Assembly: GCA_026710325.1 (NCBI GenBank) | Contig: JAPORH010000198.1 | Location: 1 to 62,023, forward strand | Length of the DNA: 62,023 bases | Source: Litoreibacter sp. | Lineage (GTDB): Bacteria; Pseudomonadota; Alphaproteobacteria; Rhodobacterales; Rhodobacteraceae | Direction of reading: 5' to 3' | In this document: in pieces, positions 54,805 through 62,023 of the stretch | How the letters are laid out: the number at the start of each line of letters is the position of its first letter | Numbering within the stretch: the first letter of the stretch is position 1 | Program-made: the position numbers and the translations under genes | The notes under the pieces: generated by a model | Database searches by the model: none | Told to the model about the DNA's origin: nothing | Seen by the model: only the letters and a program-made list of their open reading frames with translations

Positions 54805-56211
54805 TTAGCAGCTGTAGTAAAGCTTGTACTCCATTGGGTGAGGGGTGTGCTCGTAGGCGTAAACCTCTTCCCACTTCAGCTCCATGTAGCCCTCGATCTG
54901 GTCTTTGGTGAAGACGTCGCCGGCCAGCAGGAACTCGTGATCGGCTTCCAGCTCTTCGAGCGCTTCGCGCAAGGAGGCGCAGACCGTTGGGATCTCTGCC
55001 AGCTCTTCTGGTGGAAGGTCGTAAAGGTCCTTGTCCGAAGATGGGCCCGGGTCGATCTTGTTCTTGATGCCATCGAGGCCAGCCATAAGCAGGGCCGAGA
55101 AGCACAGATACGGGTTTGCTGCTGGGTCGGGGAAGCGAGCTTCCACGCGCTTGGCTTTCGGGCTTTCCGCCCATGGGATACGTACGCAGCCAGAACGGTT
55201 ACGGGCAGAGTATGCGCGCAGAACAGGGGCCTCAAAACCTGGGATCAAACGCTTGTAGCTGTTTGTCGACGGGTTGGTGAAGGCGTTCAGCGCTTTGGCG
55301 TGCTTCAGAACACCGCCGATGAAATACAGCGCCTCCTGAGAGAGGTCGGCGTATTTGTCACCTGCGAAGAGCGGCTTGCCGTCTTTCCAGATCGACATGT
55401 TCACGTGCATGCCTGTACCGTTATCGCCAGCGATTGGCTTGGGCATGAAGGTCGCGGATTTGCCGTAAGCGTGCGCCACGTTGTGGATCACGTATTTGTA
55501 CTTCTGCAGCTCGTCGGCCTGTGTTGTCAGCGAGTTGAAGATCAAGCCCAGCTCGTGCTGGCAAGACGCCACCTCATGGTGGTGCTTGTCGACCTTCATG
55601 CCGATGCGCTTCATCGTGGACAGCATCTCGGAACGCAGGTCCTGGGCAGCGTCCGTTGGGTTGACGGGGAAGTAGCCGCCTTTGACGCCAGGGCGGTGGC
55701 CCATATTGCCCATCTCGTACTCGGCGTCCGTGTTCCAGGCCGCGTCTTGGGCGTCAACTTCGTAGGAAACCTTGTTCATCTCAACGGAGAAGCGCACGTC
55801 GTCGAAGAGGAAGAATTCTGCCTCTGGGCCGAAATAGGCGGTGTCGCCGATGCCGGATGATTTCAGGTAGGCTTCAGCGCGCTCAGCGGTTCCGCGTGGG
55901 TCGCGGTCATAGCTTTCGCCCGTATCAGGCTCAACTACGGTGCAGTGCACGCAGAGGGTCTTCTCGGCGTAGAACGGGTCGACATAGGCGGAGGATGGAT
56001 CGGGCATCAACTTCATGTCGGACTGGTCAATCGATTTCCAGCCAGCGATGGAGGAGCCGTCAAACATGAAGCCTTCTTCCAGGAAGTCCTCATCGACCTG
56101 ATCGGCCATAACTGTCACGTGCTGCAACTTGCCACGTGGGTCGGTGAAGCGGATGTCCACGTATTCGACGTCTTCATCCTTCATGGTCTTAAGCATGTCT
56201 TTGGCGCTCAT
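54805..56211 (-). CDS. glnA: Glutamine synthetase, type I
   Basis: GlnA makes glutamine from glutamate, ammonia and ATP as a dodecamer. The 468-residue protein has '[10 protein letters not shown]', '[10 protein letters not shown]', '[14 protein letters not shown]', 'NRSGCVRIP' and the adenylylation-site Tyr in 'DLYDLPPEE', so it can be switched by GlnE. It follows glnB with 36 bases between, the standard alphaproteobacterial order. Confidence 0.98.
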   Translation of the reverse strand: MSAKDMLKTMKDEDVEYVDIRFTDPRGKLQHVTVMADQVDEDFLEEGFMFDGSSIAGWKSIDQSDMKLMPDPSSAYVDPFYAEKTLCVHCTVVEPDTGESYDRDPRGTAERAEAYLKSSGIGDTAYFGPEAEFFLFDDVRFSVEMNKVSYEVDAQDAAWNTDAEYEMGNMGHRPGVKGGYFPVNPTDAAQDLRSEMLSTMKRIGMKVDKHHHEVASCQHELGLIFNSLTTQADELQKYKYVIHNVAHAYGKSATFMPKPIAGDNGTGMHVNMSIWKDGKPLFAGDKYADLSQEALYFIGGVLKHAKALNAFTNPSTNSYKRLIPGFEAPVLRAYSARNRSGCVRIPWAESPKAKRVEARFPDPAANPYLCFSALLMAGLDGIKNKIDPGPSSDKDLYDLPPEELAEIPTVCASLREALEELEADHEFLLAGDVFTKDQIEGYMELKWEEVYAYEHTPHPMEYKLYYSC

Positions 56212-56247
56212 GTGACCTTGTCCTCTCTGTTTTGGATAAGTGGTGGA

Positions 56248-56625
<378 letters not shown>

Positions 56626-56808
56626 TCATTTCTGCAAATGGGGTACAATCGAGGGGGGAAGGCCGGAGCGCCAGGGCAAGAGACAAAACTATTAAACGCC
56701 TAAAATTTATACTACTAGGTTACTTTTTGTGCTTTTTTGAATCTCCGGCTGATTTGTGAGTGGAGTTCACTACTCGTTCGTTCGTATACGCCAAAGCCCA
56801 TAAAAAAA

Positions 56809-56829
56809 GCCCTCTGCTGAGCAGAGGGC
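56809..56829 (-). terminator. Terminator of the Hint gene
   Basis: A near-perfect palindrome GCCCTCTGCT-G-AGCAGAGGGC is followed leftward by seven T residues. It lies 39 bases after the Hint gene stop. Confidence 0.85.
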
Positions 56830-56867
56830 CAGTTTTCACTTCGAGGGGTCGTAGGTAGATAAGCGTG

Positions 56868-57374
56868 CTAGGCCGCTTCAAAGACCGGTAAATCCGCGTC
56901 GATTGCAATCGTTGCCTTTGAGACAAGTTCAACGCCGTCTGCGTAAAACACTTCCTGTGATTCGAACTCGAGTTCAAAAACCTCGTGATCGGAGGCTGTG
57001 GAGGCGGAAAAGATGTATTTTTCATCGAGCAACCGGTCGATGCGCGTGACAACGGCGTCGCGACCAAACAAGATTTCGGCGCGCCAGTCTCGCACCATGA
57101 CCTCTTGCCCAGGGGCCAGCTGCAGATCGCGCGAGGGCCGTGTGTAGCCAAGTGATCCTGCCGTGACTGAAACGGCCTTAAATCGCTGCGTTGATTTCTT
57201 CAAAGCCACCAAACGTTTCATGCCGCTGCGCGTGATCACACGTGCGCCAGGTTTGAGTTCAGCCACAGGCGTGTACCCTTCGAGTGTCAGAATTTTGCAT
57301 CCTGCAAGCAATCCGGGTCCGGTTGATAACATCGTTTCTCCCCCGCCCAGAGTAGGAACCGTCTTCGCAGACAT
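56868..57374 (-). CDS. Hint-domain protein with altered active-site residues
   Basis: The start is ATG 57374 with a GGAG about 7 bases upstream. The 168-residue protein is a single Hint_2 (Hedgehog/intein-like) domain: 'AGCKILTLEGYTPVAELKPG' (from residue 24, likely Cys26) and 'LFGRDAVVTRIDRLL'. The motif usually written SPxHRVL reads AP-G-Q-E-V-M (88-93), and the late 'RHEV' reads 'SQEV' (139-142), so two key His residues are lost. It stands alone; no adhesin passenger is attached. Confidence 0.78.
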   Translation of the reverse strand: MSAKTVPTLGGGETMLSTGPGLLAGCKILTLEGYTPVAELKPGARVITRSGMKRLVALKKSTQRFKAVSVTAGSLGYTRPSRDLQLAPGQEVMVRDWRAEILFGRDAVVTRIDRLLDEKYIFSASTASDHEVFELEFESQEVFYADGVELVSKATIAIDADLPVFEAA

Positions 57375-57610
57375 GAGCTTTCTCCAGCAATAACTATGTT
57401 CTAACCAAGGAGCTTCCGAGCTAATTGAGGCACAAATCGGGCGGGGACGTGCCACTTTGCGGGCAAACTCGGGTTGATTTCGAGGCTGTGGGTTAACCGG
57501 GCCTCAAAAACCGTCTCTTTTGACGCGAATTAGCTCTCGCATCTGGCCAACAGCTTTGCTAGAGACACGCGAACTCAGCCGCAGCTCAACTGCGGCTGAT
57601 TGAGGTTTTT

Positions 57611-57695
57611 GCGGGTGTGGCGGAATTGGTAGACGCACCAGATTTAGGTTCTGGCGCCGCAAGGCGTGGGGGTTCAAGTCCCTTCACCCGCACCA
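57611..57695 (+). tRNA. tRNA-Leu (anticodon UAG)
   Basis: The 85-base gene has a 7-bp acceptor stem (GCGGGTG/CACCCGC), the D-loop GGAATTGGTAGACGC region, a 5-bp anticodon stem CCAGA/TCTGG around loop TTTAGGT giving anticodon TAG, the long variable arm of a class II tRNA, the T-arm GGTTCAAGTCC and an encoded CCA end. It reads CUN Leu codons. It lies 21 bases upstream of tig. Confidence 0.97.
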
Positions 57696-57716
57696 AACGT
57701 ATGAAGGACGAGAGAC

Positions 57717-59054
57717 ATGAATGTCACCGAGACCCTGAATGAAGGTCTGAAGCGCGGCTACAGCATCGAAATTGCCGCCTCCGAGCTGGATGAAAAGGTC
57801 AATGAGAAGCTGCTTGCAGCTCAGCCCGACGTAGAGATGAAGGGCTTTCGCAAAGGCAAAGTACCTTTGGCTCTGCTGAAAAAGCAGTTTGGTGATCGTG
57901 TCATGGGCGAAGCGCTGCAAGAAACGATCGACGGCGCGATGTCCAAGCATTTCGAAGATAGCGGCGATCGTCCTGCCATGCAGCCTGAAATGAAGATGGA
58001 TGGCGAAGACTGGAAACCTGGCGACGATGTAAAGGTGAACGTCTCTTACGAGAAGCTGCCAGACATCCCAGATGTCGACATGTCGAAGATCAAGCTGGAG
58101 CGTTTGGTCGTGAAAGCGGAGAAGAAAGAAGTCGACGAGGCGCTCGCCAATTTAGCTGAGACCGCGCAGAATTTCGAAGACCGCAAAAAAGGCTCCAAAG
58201 CGAAAGATGGCGATCAGGTTGTGATCGACTTCCTTGGCAAAGTTGACGGCGAGGCCTTCGACGGTGGCGCTGCCGAGGACTACCCGCTGGTGCTTGGGTC
58301 AAACTCTTTCATTCCAGGCTTTGAGGCGCAGCTGGTTGGCGCGAAAGCCGGTGAAGAGGTCGAGGTGAAGGTGGACTTCCCCGAGGACTACCAAGCCGAA
58401 AACCTCAAAGGCAAAGCGGCCGTTTTTGAATGCACTGTAAAAGCAGTGAAAGCACCAAAAGCCGCCGAGATTGACGACGAGCTTGCCAAGCAATTTGGCG
58501 CCGAAGACCTCAAAGCGCTGACAAGCCAAGTCGAAGAGCGTTTGGAGGCTGAATACACAGGCGCGTCACGCGCGGTTATGAAGCGCAAGCTGCTAGATGA
58601 GTTGGACAAGCTGGTTAAGTTCGAACTGCCGCCCTCTCTCGTAGATGCAGAAGCTGGCCAGATCGCACATCAGCTTTACCACGAAGAAAACCCTGAGGTT
58701 GAAGGGCATGATCATCCCGAGATTGAGACGACGGATGAGCACAAATCTCTGGCGGAGCGCCGTGTACGCCTTGGCCTTCTGCTGGCCGAACTCGGTCAGA
58801 AGAACGAGATAGAAGTGACCGACGCCGAGATGACGCAAGCCATCATGAACCAGGCGCGCCAATATCCTGGTCAAGAGCGTCAGTTCTTCGAGTTTGTTCA
58901 AAAGAACGCTCAGATGCAGCAGCAGATGCGCGCGCCTATCTTTGAAGACAAAGTCGTCGACTATGTGTTCGAACTGGCTGAGGTGAAGGACAAGAAGGTC
59001 AAGAAAGCCGATCTTGAGAAGGCTGTCGAAGCACTGGAAGAAGACGCAGCTTAA
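57717..59054 (+). CDS. tig: Trigger factor, ribosome-bound chaperone
   Basis: The 445-residue chaperone binds at the ribosome exit tunnel and helps new proteins fold. The N-terminal ribosome-binding loop '[12 protein letters not shown]' (about 43-54), the central FKBP-type prolyl isomerase domain ('[20 protein letters not shown]') and the long helical C-terminal domain are all present. Confidence 0.97.
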   Translation: MNVTETLNEGLKRGYSIEIAASELDEKVNEKLLAAQPDVEMKGFRKGKVPLALLKKQFGDRVMGEALQETIDGAMSKHFEDSGDRPAMQPEMKMDGEDWKPGDDVKVNVSYEKLPDIPDVDMSKIKLERLVVKAEKKEVDEALANLAETAQNFEDRKKGSKAKDGDQVVIDFLGKVDGEAFDGGAAEDYPLVLGSNSFIPGFEAQLVGAKAGEEVEVKVDFPEDYQAENLKGKAAVFECTVKAVKAPKAAEIDDELAKQFGAEDLKALTSQVEERLEAEYTGASRAVMKRKLLDELDKLVKFELPPSLVDAEAGQIAHQLYHEENPEVEGHDHPEIETTDEHKSLAERRVRLGLLLAELGQKNEIEVTDAEMTQAIMNQARQYPGQERQFFEFVQKNAQMQQQMRAPIFEDKVVDYVFELAEVKDKKVKKADLEKAVEALEEDAA

Positions 59055-59083
59055 GCCATCCGCTTCATTAACTGATGTAAATT

Positions 59084-59108
59084 GCCGCTCCTTCGGGGGC
59101 GGCTTTTT
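59084..59108 (+). terminator. Terminator of tig
   Basis: An 8-bp stem GCCGCTCC-TTCG-GGGGCGGC (one G-T pair) with a UUCG-type tetraloop is followed by five T residues, 30 bases after the tig stop. Confidence 0.88.
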
Positions 59109-59209
59109 CGTTGTGGGAATGCCGCCAATTTAACTCGTGTTCGAACGAGTCGTGCCACATTTGCTGTCTAGCTTCGACCTCGGTTGAGGGCGTAGTGAGG
59201 GAGGCCGGT

Positions 59210-59791
59210 ATGGCATTAGTTGAGACAGAATACGTATTTGGCGCCGGCGCGGGGCAAAGCTCCATCGAGATGCGCAAGACGCCTGTAGGATACGTACTGA
59301 CATCTTCAAAAGAGATTGACCCACTGCGAGATCGGCTTTTCCGTCTATCTGTCGCGGCTTCGGTGTTTTTAATTGGATTGGGTCTGCTTGTTCGCCCTGA
59401 GCTATTGACCGACGCGCAAGGGTGGGAGCCGCTCTTTCAGCAAGCACTAGGGTTTTATGCCGCGATCTGGGGGGGCTATTGGTCCTTTCGCGCAATGCGC
59501 GGCGCTCCCGAGCTGCAGGTCGATCTAAACGCCCGTGATCTGCATCTGCTGCGGGTAAACTGGCGTGGCGTCGGCACACAATTCGACGCGATCCCTTTTG
59601 AAGAGGTCGCAGAGTTCCGGGTTGTGGACGGCCTTCGTAGTCTTGATATGCGCGAAGACAGCCGCTTTGAGGATGTCGGTCGGATCGAGCTGGTCCAACG
59701 CGACGGCAGGGTGGTGCAGGTCCTTGTCGGTGAAAAGCCCGAATTGGATTTGGCTGTGGCGCGACTGCGCCGCGATATAGCGCTCTACTGA
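59210..59791 (+). CDS. Hypothetical membrane protein
   Basis: I do not recognise this 193-residue protein. The start is ATG 59210, with GAGGCC upstream. Two adjacent membrane segments (about 45-65 and 77-97) are followed by a soluble, beta-rich C-terminal half that looks like a small PH-like or DUF-type domain. It has its own terminator and stands between tig and the ribosomal protein operon. Confidence 0.7.
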   Translation: MALVETEYVFGAGAGQSSIEMRKTPVGYVLTSSKEIDPLRDRLFRLSVAASVFLIGLGLLVRPELLTDAQGWEPLFQQALGFYAAIWGGYWSFRAMRGAPELQVDLNARDLHLLRVNWRGVGTQFDAIPFEEVAEFRVVDGLRSLDMREDSRFEDVGRIELVQRDGRVVQVLVGEKPELDLAVARLRRDIALY

Positions 59792-59814
59792 AAAAACCGA
59801 CTGCTCACAAAAAA

Positions 59815-59845
59815 GGGCCGCACCTTGAGGTACGGCCCATTTTTT
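59815..59845. terminator. Bidirectional terminator between the membrane protein gene and rplI
   Basis: The stem GGGCCG..ACC-TTGA-GGT..CGGCCC has one internal mismatch and has T-runs in both directions (ATTTTTT rightward, TTTTTTG leftward). It ends both convergent transcripts. Confidence 0.82.
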
Positions 59846-59861
59846 AATGCTATCGCTGAGA

Positions 59862-60488
59862 TCAGCCTTCGTTCTCTTCGTCCGAAGGCGTTTCTTCTGC
59901 CACAGCCTCTGCGAGGTCTTCGTCCTCAGATGCAGCGGAGCCGATATCGTCGAACAGTTCAGCAATCTCGAATTCGGCCTCGGCTTCTTCCTCAGCGGCG
60001 AGTTCTTGAATGGACTTGCCTGAGGCTTGCAGCTCTGCTTCTTCCGTGGAGCGGGCGACGTTCAGCGTGAATGTCGCGTCAACTTCCGGGTGAAGCGAAA
60101 CCATCACCTCGTGCAGGCCGAGATACTTGATCGGACGCTCCAGAGCGACTTGACCGCGATCGACAGTGAAGCCTTCTTCTGTCGCAGCTTCAGCAGCGTC
60201 ACGGGTTGTGACGGAGCCGTACAGTGCGCCAGCGTCGGATGCCTGACGAATCACGATGAACTGTTGACCGTTGAGCTTATCGGCGAGTGCCTCAGCTTCT
60301 TTCTTGGTCTCCAGGTTGCGTGCTTCAAGCTGGGCTTTCTGCGCTTCGAACTGGGCTTTGTTCGCCTCGGTGGCGTTCATTGCCTTGCCTTGGGGCAGCA
60401 GGAAGTTCCGTGCGTAGCCTGGCTTTACGTCAACAACATCGCCCATTTGGCCGAGTTTCGCGACGCGTTCCATAAGGATAACTTGCAT
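59862..60488 (-). CDS. rplI: Large-subunit ribosomal protein bL9
   Basis: The 208-residue protein has the L9 N-terminal rRNA-binding domain ('[27 protein letters not shown]' region) joined by the long helix to the C-terminal domain. Typical L9 is about 150 residues; here a Glu/Asp/Ala-rich tail of about 60 residues (150-208) is added. It is the last gene of rpsF-rpsR-rplI. Confidence 0.97.
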   Translation of the reverse strand: MQVILMERVAKLGQMGDVVDVKPGYARNFLLPQGKAMNATEANKAQFEAQKAQLEARNLETKKEAEALADKLNGQQFIVIRQASDAGALYGSVTTRDAAEAATEEGFTVDRGQVALERPIKYLGLHEVMVSLHPEVDATFTLNVARSTEEAELQASGKSIQELAAEEEAEAEFEIAELFDDIGSAASEDEDLAEAVAEETPSDEENEG

Positions 60489-60499
60489 GGGCTCACTCC

Positions 60500-60727
60500 T
60501 TACTTGACCGCGTAGGGCAGCAAGGCCAGGAACCGGGCGCGTTTGATAGCGCGGGCGAGGGCCCGTTGGTTCTTGGCGCCAACCGCGGTGATACGCGAAG
60601 GCACGATTTTGCCACGCTCAGAGATGTAGCGTTGCAGGGTGCGGGTGTCTTTGTAGTCGATCTTCGGCGCGTTATCGCCTTCGAATGGATCCGACTTACG
60701 ACGGCGGAAAAATGGTTTTGCAGCCAT
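60500..60727 (-). CDS. rpsR: Small-subunit ribosomal protein bS18
   Basis: The 75-residue protein has the S18 core '[26 protein letters not shown]'-type sequence (from about 24; here ending [26 protein letters not shown]). It binds S6 on the 30S platform. It lies between rpsF and rplI. Confidence 0.97.
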   Translation of the reverse strand: MAAKPFFRRRKSDPFEGDNAPKIDYKDTRTLQRYISERGKIVPSRITAVGAKNQRALARAIKRARFLALLPYAVK

Positions 60728-60756
60728 GATTTATCTCCTGTTCTTAAAGTCGAATG

Positions 60757-61107
60757 TTACGGGCGGGGACGGCGTTCACGCTCGTCGCGCTTCTGCATCT
60801 GAACCGATGGGCCTTCTTCGTGTTCGTCGACCTTGATGGTCAGAACGCGCATCACGTCATCATGCAAACGCATCAGGCGTTCCATCTCCTGAACGGCGGG
60901 CGCCGGTGCGTCGGAGCGCATGAAGGCATAGTGGCCTTTGCGGTTTTTGTTGATTTTGTAGGCCATGGTTTTCAGGCCCCAGTACTCGTGCTCGACCACT
61001 TTGCCGCCATTGTCCGAAAGGACGGCGCCGAAATGTTCGATCAGACCCTCGGCTTGTGCGTTCGAGAGGTCTTGGCGCGAGATAAACACGTGCTCATACA
61101 ATGGCAT
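60757..61107 (-). CDS. rpsF: Small-subunit ribosomal protein bS6
   Basis: The start is ATG 61107 ('MPLYEHVFISRQDLS'), with AGGAGAA upstream; in-frame codons before it are excluded. The 116-residue protein has 'EYWGLKTMAYKINKNRKGHYAFMR'-type sequence (from about 45) and a basic tail. It pairs with S18 and heads the operon. Confidence 0.97.
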   Translation of the reverse strand: MPLYEHVFISRQDLSNAQAEGLIEHFGAVLSDNGGKVVEHEYWGLKTMAYKINKNRKGHYAFMRSDAPAPAVQEMERLMRLHDDVMRVLTIKVDEHEEGPSVQMQKRDERERRPRP

Positions 61108-61142
61108 GTGCGTTCTCCTAGTTTTTCGTGCGTGCTTCAAAG

Positions 61143-61170
61143 ACCGGGCTGTGATCCTCCGCGCCCCGGT
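61143..61170 (-). promoter_or_regulatory. Candidate S6:S18 leader hairpin
   Basis: In the leader of the rpsF operon an inverted repeat (ACCGGG 61143-61148 with CCCGGT 61165-61170) can form a 6-bp stem. Many bacteria carry an mRNA motif here that binds the S6:S18 pair and turns down the operon. The hairpin is seen; its match to that motif is not proven. Confidence 0.3.
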
Positions 61171-61250
61171 CACGAGGGGCACCGCAATTCAATAAGTACC
61201 GCGAAGGAATTGGCCGTATAGCAGCCCCACGCCACGACGCAAGAGCTTTG

Positions 61251-61970
61251 TCAGCAGCCGTTGATTGGTCGGCCAAGCGAGATCAGGATAAGCCAAGGAA
61301 CCCACATGAAGCCAACCCAAAGAACGCTTCCGAAAATCAGGCTGCCCCAACATCGCCAACGCGGCATATGGAAGACGCCCAGATACACGCGGATGGATGA
61401 AATCCAATAGATCAGGACGCCAATCAAGATTGTCGCGCCCAAAACAGTATTGACGGTTTGCATCGCGGGCGCTTCTGCTGAAATGCGCCCCACGGTCCGC
61501 ATTTTTTCCAAGATGCCGTTGTCGCAACTGTTGAGGGCCGTGAAATAGGCCTCGTAGAACTCAGGTGCGAGCACTTTGAACGCACCATTTTGCAAGACAA
61601 AGAGTAGACCTAAAAACACCGTGTAGAGCCCGGCAAAATAAAAGCCGACGCGCATCAGGACCTGTTTGTCACCTTTGTAGCGGAACACGAACCATGCAAA
61701 GGAATAGGCGAGGTAGCCGATCACCGCATTTGCAGCGGACGCAATTGCAAAGACGCCAAAGCGGGTCAGGTCAGTGATGTCCTCGCTCACCATAAGCGCA
61801 ATCATCAGCGCCCAGACCAAAAGTGACCACCCGAGGAAAATGATGCAGGGCATCATGCCCTTGTCCTTGCGCGCGCGGAAGGAGACTTCCTCGACGGGCG
61901 TCAAAACGATGCGGGACAACAATGCCCAGTAGCGGGTGAATTCGAGCCAGTAGGTTTCTATCTTTTTGCA
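61251..61970 (-). CDS. Hypothetical multi-pass membrane protein, 5' truncated
   Basis: The leftward frame runs from the adapter edge ('KKIETYWLEFTRYWALLSR') to a TGA at 61251, giving 239 residues with the true start missing. There are about five membrane segments (near 45-70, 75-100, 110-135, 170-195 and 205-230). I do not recognise the family. TTG 61922 is an internal codon and an unlikely start. It points into the rpsF operon from upstream. Confidence 0.65.
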   Translation of the reverse strand, partial: CKKIETYWLEFTRYWALLSRIVLTPVEEVSFRARKDKGMMPCIIFLGWSLLVWALMIALMVSEDITDLTRFGVFAIASAANAVIGYLAYSFAWFVFRYKGDKQVLMRVGFYFAGLYTVFLGLLFVLQNGAFKVLAPEFYEAYFTALNSCDNGILEKMRTVGRISAEAPAMQTVNTVLGATILIGVLIYWISSIRVYLGVFHMPRWRCWGSLIFGSVLWVGFMWVPWLILISLGRPINGC

Positions 61971-62023
61971 TAGTACACGACGCTACTTGAAACGAGGAGC
62001 GAAAAGGATTCGAATTGAAGCTT
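61969..62023. repeat. Right copy of the 55-bp terminal inverted repeat, probable adapter
   Basis: This is the exact reverse complement of bases 1-55 and ends in AAGCTT. It cuts the membrane protein gene at 61970. See the left copy for the reading as a linker. Confidence 0.85.

Noticed and set aside
54739-55860. 373-residue open frame on the + strand opposite glnA
   Set aside because: Antisense to a fully conserved glutamine synthetase gene; no signal of its own.
61771-61971. 66-residue frame starting at an ATG on the adapter edge
   Set aside because: It is out of frame with the membrane protein and its ATG is half adapter.

Overview
The window is a 62 kb piece of an alphaproteobacterial chromosome, most likely from the marine Roseobacter group (Rhodobacterales). 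This rests on gene content and order seen in that group: the rpsF-rpsR-rplI block; glnB-glnA; tig behind tRNA-Leu; and accB-accC facing an NDUFA12/mlaD/DUF2155 run with aat. A perfect CtrA box, moderate-to-high GC and short ATGA-type gene overlaps agree with it. No rRNA, insertion sequence, prophage or CRISPR array was seen. The two ends are a perfect 55-bp inverted repeat starting with a HindIII site. Both flanking genes are cut at it, so it is best read as a cloning or amplification adapter and not as biology.

Layout. 54-6557: a one-direction cluster with a PP2C-type phosphatase (5' end missing), a protein with a ruined P-loop, two adjacent dynamin-like GTPases, two Roadblock-like or unrecognised proteins and a 72-residue helical protein. 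6558-6925: no gene, but a perfect CtrA box followed by a strong terminator, possibly a small RNA. 6926-10843: a Pqi/Let-type lipid transport operon (pqiC, pqiB and a pqiA split in two). 10885-13176: a DUF4166-like protein, then panC and panB. 13313-18633: a peptide/opine-type ABC transporter with a GNAT enzyme. 18707-21680: a bicupin, a small adhesin-like protein and a glycerate kinase. 21747-29367: a D-xylose regulon (xylA, xylB, ABC importer, divergent ROK regulator). 29364-33532: a CRTAC1-like FG-GAP protein, a di-heme peroxidase and a photolyase-like protein with apparently swapped domain order. 33716-40681: clpP, clpX, RidA, NDUFA12, mlaD, DUF2155, aat, accC, accB. 41277-53504: acetyl-CoA synthetase in an operon with a branched-chain-type ABC importer, divergent from an ScfR-family regulator that is followed by a receiver protein and a transporter-fused histidine kinase. 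53596-62023: an orphan FliM-like protein, glnA, glnB, a degenerate Hint protein, tRNA-Leu(UAG), tig, rplI-rpsR-rpsF and a cut membrane protein.

Three parts deserve most attention. (1) The phosphatase/dynamin/Roadblock cluster looks like an uncharacterised GTPase-based membrane or signalling system. (2) The acs locus joins a transporter, an acyl-CoA-sensing type regulator with matching half-sites, and a CrbS-like sensor, which suggests a two-carbon or short-chain acid uptake and activation module. (3) The photolyase-like protein has its FAD domain before its Rossmann-like domain. All functions are read from motifs and context by eye; no database search was possible.
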